Source of the DNA: Paenibacillus_AB hodogayensis
GTDB lineage: Bacteria; Bacillota; Bacilli; Paenibacillales; NBRC-103111
Direction: 5' to 3'
DNA: 64,000 bases
NCBI RefSeq assembly: GCF_039536325.1
Contig: NZ_BAAAYO010000001.1
Location: forward strand, 248,001-312,000
Shown here in pieces: positions 59,370 through 64,000 of the stretch. The position numbers and the translations under genes are program-made. Position 1 is the stretch's first letter. Every line of letters starts with the position of its first letter. Below the pieces are notes generated by a model. The model had not been told where the DNA came from. It ran no database searches and saw only the letters and a list, made by a program, of their open reading frames with translations.

Positions 59370-61595
59370 TCAGTTCAAATTTTTGCGGAAAATGCCCGGC
59401 GTGCTGCCGGTGCTTTTCTTGAATGCCCGAATGAAGGTGATGCCGTGCATATAGCCCACCTGCTCGGCGATCGCCTGAATCGTCTTGTCCGGATGCTGCT
59501 TGAGGAGGACCGTCGCCTGCTCCATGCGGGTTTGCGTCAAATAGTCGATAAACTTAACCCCGAACTCCTCCTTGAACAGCCGGCTCAAGTAGCTGGCGCT
59601 TAGGCCGAATTCGCTTTCCAGATGGGCATGGGACAAGTCCGGGTTGGCGTAATGCTCGCTGATATATTGCTTCACTTTGCGGATGAGCTGATGATTGGGC
59701 TTGCTTTCCCTCAAGCGGCGCATCCGGTCCGACGCTTCACGAAGCACGCGGGCGCCCGACTCCCGGATCGTCTCCAACGACTCTTGCCTGCCGACGATAT
59801 CGCTTAGTCCGGTATGCGCCCCGCCGTTCCAGACCGCCTGGAATTCTTCGGGCAGCTCGGACATTTCCTTATGGAGCTGGTACAGGAAGTAATGGAGCAG
59901 CCCGGTCAGGTCGTCCCGGGAAAACAATTGCTGGCGCAGTTCTCCGAACATCTCGTCCCAGTGCCGCTCCCACTCGCCGTCCCCGGTCCGGAACGATTGG
60001 CCGATCGCGCGCACCCGGACTACCTGGCGAAGCATCTCGAACGGGGGCTTGGCGGCAAAATCGGCGGAGCGGATCGCGCGATTCGCTCCAAGCGACGTTT
60101 TGAAGTCCAACGCCTCCCGCGCCCCTTCGTACGACTCCGGAATATCGGCAGCCGCACGTCCGCTCGGGCCGATGCCGATCGTAACGGTATAGGGGAGATG
60201 TTTCCGAACCCAGTCGATCAGCTTGTCCAGCATGACATAGGCATCGCTATCCGCACCTGTTTCCTCGTCCAGCAGCAGCAGCAGGCCGAACCGATCGCGG
60301 TCCACCCATTCCGGCCATATGCGAAGATTCTCCGCTTCCGCTATTTCCTGAACGGCTTTGTCGAGCGCGAGCTTGAGCAAATATTGATCCCGCTTGGTAT
60401 ACTTTCCGGCAAAATCGCCATAGCCATCGATCTCCGCCACGGCGACGAGCAGGCGGCAGCGCTCCAACGATCCGCTGAATCGCTCGATCTCCTCTTTCCA
60501 GCCGTCGGCCGACCCTGCAACGGCCCCTTCGAGCAGCTGCTTGAACATATAGCGCTTGCGGTATGCCAGGTTCTCCTTGTTCTGCTCCAGCAGCACGCTG
60601 GATTGATCGAACAGCTCTTCGATCGCCGTTTCGATATATTTGAGATCGTCTTCCTGCGGTTTCTGGCGGAAATGCTCGGCGATGCGCCGCGAGATCGACT
60701 GAATCGGCCGGTAATTGCGCCGGGTCACCACGATCAGCCAGACGAGGCCCGCCGCAATGACCAGAAAACCCAAGGCGATCCACACATAGAACAGGGAAGT
60801 GATCCATTGCACGAGACTGCCCTGGTACACGCCGCTGCGGACCGTCCAGCCCGTATACGCCAGACGGACATTGGACCATTCCTTGCCGCCCTCGGGCCCG
60901 GCCGGCAGCAAGGCCGGCTTGTCCGTTCCGTCCCGGGAGGCGATAAGCTTGCCGTTTGAATCGAGTAGTTCGATATAATTCAGCCCGGACTGCGTCATAT
61001 CGCGGATCAGCCGGTTGAGCCGATCGATACTGACATTGACCACGACGAGACTGCGGTTGGACAGATTGGCGTATTTCGCCAGACTGATCACGCCTGTCGC
61101 GCGATCGTCGGGCCGTTCGCGAAACAGCCTTCCCTCTGTCCAGCGAAACGGCTTCAGCGAAGACAGCTGCTTGCCCACGAATTCCTTGTCGCCGAAATCG
61201 TCCAGAACGGCAAACATCGACGTGCCGAGCACTTTATTGTCGCTCGTGCGGTACAAATAAACCGAATCGATCAGCTCATGAGCGGCGAGCATTTCATTCA
61301 AAGCAGCGACCGTCCGGTAATCCCAATACGATCTGTCCGGCAGAGGATCGGGCTGGAAAAAACGTTTCACCATTTCATGATCCAATAGCTGCCGATTGAT
61401 GGCGTCATCGATCGCTTTTAACGAATCGTCCACGCTCAGGGCGATATTACGGGACAAAATCTCGTTCGCCTTGTAAGCCGACTGTTTGGTCACCTCGGTC
61501 AACGTCAAATAAGCGATAAACAGCAGACTGATCCCAATCACGAAAAAGACCGGCAAATAGGAAAGCTGAATCCGGTTTAGCCGATTGATATGCAT
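59370..61595 (-). CDS. Membrane-sensor AraC family transcriptional regulator
   Basis: 741-aa one-component regulator. A first membrane helix at about residues 11-33 (YLPVFFVIGISLLFIAYLTL) and a second at about 283-308 flank an extracytoplasmic Cache-like sensor domain. A cytosolic linker and a degenerate GGDEF-like domain follow (LLVAVAEIDGYGDFAGKY, VTIGIGPSGRAAADIPESY), then two AraC HTH motifs at the C-terminus (SHAHLESEFGLSASYLSRLF and QAIAEQVGYMHGITFIRAFK). ATG at 61595 has GGAGG upstream. This architecture is typical for Paenibacillus sugar ABC operons. The target is likely the adjacent ABC set. A cre site overlaps its promoter region. Confidence 0.9.
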   Translation of the reverse strand: MHINRLNRIQLSYLPVFFVIGISLLFIAYLTLTEVTKQSAYKANEILSRNIALSVDDSLKAIDDAINRQLLDHEMVKRFFQPDPLPDRSYWDYRTVAALNEMLAAHELIDSVYLYRTSDNKVLGTSMFAVLDDFGDKEFVGKQLSSLKPFRWTEGRLFRERPDDRATGVISLAKYANLSNRSLVVVNVSIDRLNRLIRDMTQSGLNYIELLDSNGKLIASRDGTDKPALLPAGPEGGKEWSNVRLAYTGWTVRSGVYQGSLVQWITSLFYVWIALGFLVIAAGLVWLIVVTRRNYRPIQSISRRIAEHFRQKPQEDDLKYIETAIEELFDQSSVLLEQNKENLAYRKRYMFKQLLEGAVAGSADGWKEEIERFSGSLERCRLLVAVAEIDGYGDFAGKYTKRDQYLLKLALDKAVQEIAEAENLRIWPEWVDRDRFGLLLLLDEETGADSDAYVMLDKLIDWVRKHLPYTVTIGIGPSGRAAADIPESYEGAREALDFKTSLGANRAIRSADFAAKPPFEMLRQVVRVRAIGQSFRTGDGEWERHWDEMFGELRQQLFSRDDLTGLLHYFLYQLHKEMSELPEEFQAVWNGGAHTGLSDIVGRQESLETIRESGARVLREASDRMRRLRESKPNHQLIRKVKQYISEHYANPDLSHAHLESEFGLSASYLSRLFKEEFGVKFIDYLTQTRMEQATVLLKQHPDKTIQAIAEQVGYMHGITFIRAFKKSTGSTPGIFRKNLN

Positions 61596-61629
61596 CGTTG
61601 CCTCCGTACGATCGTTGTAAATAATATTA

Positions 61630-61643
61630 TGTAATCGTTTGCA
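61630..61643. promoter_or_regulatory. cre site (CcpA operator)
   Basis: TGTAATCGTTTGCA, flanked by A and T, fits the consensus WTGNAANCGNWNNCAW at every position. It lies about 35-48 bases before the AraC-type regulator start, beside AT-rich -10-like sequence, so carbon catabolite repression of the regulator is expected. Confidence 0.65.
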
Positions 61644-61771
61644 TCGTAGTGTGCGAAACCGCAAAAAGCATGCCGCCTCCCGACCGTCGTCATGCAGCGC
61701 AACCCCGCCCGCCTGTAGCTGCACACGGCGAAGAGCCGCGGGGGGCGAAGGCGGACGGGGGCGCAGAGGCG

Positions 61772-62158
61772 CTACCCGTTCGAGGTTTCCTCGATTGTCT
61801 TCGCTTCGCGATCGCGTCCCCTCTCGATCATGGCAAGCCCCCACTCCTCCAAATGCGATAACAGCGGAATCAGGCTTTGGCCCATATCCGATATCGTATA
61901 CTCCACCTTGGGCGGAATCTCCGAATAGATTTTGCGCGTAATCAGTCCGTCCTGCTCCAGCTCCCGCAGCTGCCGCGTCAAGGTGCGCTGGGTCGCATCG
62001 GGAAAGATGCGGCGCAGCTCGTTGAAGCGCTTCGTCCCGTTCACGGCCAAATGATGCAGGATGACGATCTTCCACTTTCCTCCGATCAGCTGAACGGCCA
62101 GTTCGACCGGACACGTCCCAGCTTGCTTCTGGGCCGGCCGCTGCTCATGCTGTTCCAC
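61772..62158 (-). CDS. HxlR family transcriptional regulator
   Basis: 128-aa winged-helix regulator of the MarR-related HxlR/YodB group. Cys16 in TCPVELAVQLIGGKWK is the conserved N-terminal redox cysteine; the HTH is RTLTRQLRELEQDGLITRK, followed by PPKVEYTISDMGQSLIPLL. GTG at 62158 is the start, with AAAGGAG about 9 bases upstream; the longer frame to 62203 would include the operator. Transcribed divergently from an NmrA-type oxidoreductase, the usual arrangement of quinone- or aldehyde-responsive regulators such as QorR and YodB. Confidence 0.9.
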   Translation of the reverse strand: MEQHEQRPAQKQAGTCPVELAVQLIGGKWKIVILHHLAVNGTKRFNELRRIFPDATQRTLTRQLRELEQDGLITRKIYSEIPPKVEYTISDMGQSLIPLLSHLEEWGLAMIERGRDREAKTIEETSNG

Positions 62159-62176
62159 TTTGCGCGCTCCTTTCCC

Positions 62177-62194
62177 AGTATCCAAATGGATACT
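62177..62194. promoter_or_regulatory. HxlR-type operator
   Basis: AGTATCCAAATGGATACT is a perfect 7-4-7 palindrome 19-36 bases upstream of the HxlR start. It is well placed for autorepression and control of the divergent gene. Confidence 0.7.
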
Positions 62195-62209
62195 ATATGC
62201 CATAAATGT

Positions 62210-62221
62210 GCGTACTTACGC
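62210..62221. promoter_or_regulatory. Second palindrome in the HxlR/NmrA intergenic region
   Basis: GCGTACTTACGC is a 5-2-5 palindrome between the operator above and a plus-strand TATTAT (62239-62244) that may be the -10 of the NmrA gene. It could be a second regulator site or part of the promoter. Confidence 0.4.
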
Positions 62222-62300
62222 AAAATAACGACGAGATTTATTATGTATACAGTATCACAAAGTTGAACCGCATAAAACCCATACGGAGAGGAAGTTGGAC

Positions 62301-63212
62301 ATGAGCGCAGAGCATACTACGCACGTTCTCGTTTTCGGCGCAGGCGGCCTTCAGGGCGGAGCCGTGGCCGCCAAATTGCTGGAGGCCGGTAATACGGTAA
62401 AGACGGTCGTTCGAAGCGAAGAGAAGGCCGAGCGATTGAGAAAGGCAGGGCTCGAGGCCATCGCCGCCGATCTCGCCGACCTGGATGGAATCCGCAAAGC
62501 CTACGAAGGCGTCGACCGCGTATTCGTCACGCTGCCCGTCGAATTCAATGCCGCCAAGCTCGCTGACTATACCCGCAATATTGTCGAAGCGGCGAAGGAA
62601 GCGAAGGTGAAGCTGCTGGTGGCGAATACCAGCGTGAGGGTTCCGGATGACGCCGGAGGCGTGACTGCCCTGCAGGTCAAGCGGGAGTTGATCGATACGA
62701 TCCGGGCGAGCGGCATTCCTTCCATCATTCTCGAGCCTACGCTGTATTACGAAAATTTCCACCTGCCCGGCGTGCTGAGCGGCAACGTGTTGGCTTATCC
62801 GGTTCCGGCCGACTCGCCCATTGCCTGGATCGGCATCGACGAAGCGGCGGCCTATGCCGTCGAAGCGCTGGGGCGGCCGGAGCTGGCGGGACGTACGATC
62901 CCGATCGGAGGACCCGAGGCGTTGACGGGACAAGAGCTGGCCGAGCGCTTTACCGCCGCTTTGGGGAGGGATATTCAATTTTATTCGCTGCCCGTACCGG
63001 TCTTCGAGCAGGCGGTGGGCTCATTGCTCGGCGCCGAGAGCGGAGCGGGTCTGGCCGGGCTGTACGCCTGGATCGGCGATAACGCGTCCCGGCTTGCCGA
63101 GCCGGGGGCAGGCAGCGAGCTGTCTTCCGGCGGCCTGACGCTATCGTCCTGGATCAAGACGCAAGCCGATAACGGCGCATTCGCCCAAGCGAATGATTCG
63201 GCTTCGGAGTAA
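62301..63212 (+). CDS. NmrA-like NAD(P)H-binding oxidoreductase
   Basis: 303-aa atypical SDR of the NmrA/QOR2 group. The nucleotide motif FGAGGLQGGAVAAKL is at about residues 12-26, VVRSEEKAERL gives the NADPH-binding Arg, VANTSVRVPDDAGG follows, and a C-terminal substrate domain includes IPIGGPEALTGQELAERF. It lacks the YxxxK pair, as usual for this group. ATG at 62301 has GAGAGGAAG upstream. Divergent from an HxlR regulator with a shared operator, so it probably reduces quinones or reactive carbonyls. Confidence 0.87.
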   Translation: MSAEHTTHVLVFGAGGLQGGAVAAKLLEAGNTVKTVVRSEEKAERLRKAGLEAIAADLADLDGIRKAYEGVDRVFVTLPVEFNAAKLADYTRNIVEAAKEAKVKLLVANTSVRVPDDAGGVTALQVKRELIDTIRASGIPSIILEPTLYYENFHLPGVLSGNVLAYPVPADSPIAWIGIDEAAAYAVEALGRPELAGRTIPIGGPEALTGQELAERFTAALGRDIQFYSLPVPVFEQAVGSLLGAESGAGLAGLYAWIGDNASRLAEPGAGSELSSGGLTLSSWIKTQADNGAFAQANDSASE

Positions 63213-63226
63213 AGTCCTATAATGCA

Positions 63227-63269
63227 CCCGAACCCCCGACGCGCAACAACGCGCAGCCGGGGGTTCGGG
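63227..63269. terminator. Strong hairpin between the NmrA gene and tatA
   Basis: CCCGAACCCCCG (63227-63238) pairs with CGGGGGTTCGGG (63258-63269), with inner GCGC pairs. No T-run is present on either side, but it separates convergent genes and is likely a termination or RNA-stabilising structure. Confidence 0.6.
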
Positions 63270-63282
63270 GTATTGGAGCCTC

Positions 63283-63483
63283 TTACGACAACCGCTTCAC
63301 TTCTTGAGTCGTACCGCTGTCCGCCGGCTCGGCATCGTCGACGATGCCGCGGGTGGAATTGCGGAACTCGCGCAGCGTATCGCCGAAGGCGCGGCCAAGC
63401 TGCGGCAGCTTCGCCGGTCCGAATACGACGAGCGCGATGGCCAGAATAATGATCAGGCCGGAAACGCCGATATTGTTGAACAT
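63283..63483 (-). CDS. tatA: Twin-arginine translocase subunit TatA/TatE
   Basis: 66-aa TatA-family protein: short N-terminus, one transmembrane helix (GLIIILAIALVVF), the FGPAKLPQLGRAFGDTLREF hinge and amphipathic helix, then a charged tail. It forms the pore-like part of the Tat pathway that exports folded proteins. ATG at 63483 has AAAGGAG 11 bases upstream; an in-frame GTG three codons earlier is too close to the ribosome site. It follows tatC by 85 bases, giving a tatC-tatA order. Confidence 0.95.
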   Translation of the reverse strand: MFNNIGVSGLIIILAIALVVFGPAKLPQLGRAFGDTLREFRNSTRGIVDDAEPADSGTTQEVKRLS

Positions 63484-63568
63484 GGACTTCACTCTCCTTT
63501 CTGCAACGATTGCTTAGCGGTTTTAAGCCTGCAAGCGACGTGCCGCCTTCCCGGCAGCCCAAGCTGCG

Positions 63569-64000
63569 TTACTCCTGCGGAACGAGACGCTCCATCGTCC
63601 GCCATTGGCGGGAAGAAACAATAACGCTGATTTCAAACAGCACGATCAGCGGGATCGTCACCGACAGATGGGAGACGAAATCGGGAGGCGAGATGCAGGA
63701 GCCGACAATCGCCAGGCCGAGGTAAGCGAATTTGCGCGATTTTCTCAGCCGCTCCGGCGTCAGCAGACCGAGGCGGGTCAGAAACAGCATCACGACCGGC
63801 AGCTCGAAGGCGACCGCCATCGGGAACACGACGCTGAACAGAAACGAGAAGTACCGGTCGATTCCGTACGTCTCGACGGCGCCGATCGTCCGGTTCATTT
63901 TCTCCATAAACCGCACCATCATCGGGAAGACGACGAAATAGCTGAACGATGCCCCGGCCAGAAACAGTGCGAACGATACCGGCACGTAAACGAGCGTGCC
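63569..64000 (-). CDS. tatC: Twin-arginine translocase subunit TatC (3' part, cut by the window)
   Basis: The last 143 residues of TatC. Membrane helices ALFLAGASFSYFVVFPMMVR, FLFSVVFPMAVAFELPVVML, KFAYLGLAIVGSCISPPDF and LSVTIPLIVLFEISVIV match helices III to VI. The start lies beyond 64000, where the frame continues as GTLVYVPVSFAL. TatC recognises the twin-arginine signal peptide; with tatA just downstream it forms a minimal Tat system as in Bacillus. Confidence 0.95.
   Translation of the reverse strand, partial: GTLVYVPVSFALFLAGASFSYFVVFPMMVRFMEKMNRTIGAVETYGIDRYFSFLFSVVFPMAVAFELPVVMLFLTRLGLLTPERLRKSRKFAYLGLAIVGSCISPPDFVSHLSVTIPLIVLFEISVIVSSRQWRTMERLVPQE

Overview
The window looks like chromosomal DNA of a GC-rich spore-forming Firmicute of the Paenibacillaceae type (Paenibacillus, Cohnella and relatives). 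The signs are GGAGG ribosome sites with frequent TTG and GTG starts, many MalF/MalG sugar permeases with lipoprotein binding proteins but no ATPase gene, a membrane-sensor AraC regulator of the kind common in that family, and a collagen-like exosporium protein. No rRNA, tRNA, CRISPR array, transposase or prophage gene was seen.

Layout. (1) 1-4203, plus strand: the end of a sugar operon (Gfo/Idh/MocA oxidoreductase, acylneuraminate-type cytidylyltransferase, SDR), then a BclA-like collagen repeat glycoprotein. Together they suggest a nonulosonic-acid decorated spore surface. (2) 4365-19711, minus strand: carbohydrate genes (YhcH/EbgC, Gfo/Idh, ThuA, BNR sialidase-like, a large TIM-barrel glycosidase-like protein, HAD, GNAT), a gene-free 123-bp tandem repeat array, an unusual 909-aa protein with two deoxyhypusine-synthase-like halves joined by minisatellite linkers, an aldose-epimerase-like protein, then an operon of Zn glucose-type dehydrogenase, GmhA-like SIS isomerase and ROK regulator. 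(3) 19997-24052, plus strand: a CehA/McbA PHP metallohydrolase with a histidine-rich tail, and a DUF3052-like/SRPBCC/ArsR operon with twin operators. (4) 24161-54674, minus strand: about 30 kb of co-directional genes. In transcription order these are GH38 alpha-mannosidase, HldE-like PfkB kinase, DapA/NanA-type aldolase; then a CBM-fused binding protein, MalF, MalG, an NHL-propeller/TPR membrane protein, YIP1 protein, DUF5696 protein, a second MalF/MalG pair and two tandem binding proteins; then phosphatases and hydrolases (three histidine phosphatases, propeller/toroid fusion, PhyH oxygenase, GH-like TIM barrel, two calcineurin-like phosphoesterases, EEP-family hydrolase, polysaccharide deacetylase-like protein). 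(5) 55022-61595, minus strand: another sugar ABC set with an orphan CBM-like gene and its AraC-type sensor-regulator behind a consensus cre site. (6) 61772-64000: divergent HxlR regulator and NmrA-type oxidoreductase sharing a palindromic operator, then tatA and the 3' part of tatC.

Working model (inference): large, probably phosphorylated or acylated mannose-containing glycans are captured outside by the CBM-fused receptor and propeller membrane complex, imported with a shared ATPase encoded elsewhere, and processed inside by GH38, glycosidase-like proteins, phosphatases, kinase and aldolase. A repeated palindrome (consensus about ACTTAATCATTAAGT) lies at or near four promoters of these units, including the promoter of the ROK gene's own operon. 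That points to one regulon controlled by the ROK protein.

The most unusual items are the duplicated DHS-like fusion with repeat linkers, the propeller/YIP1/DUF5696 importer module, the cluster of tandem repeat arrays at 11.7-14.4 kb, and the large phosphatase-rich gene block.
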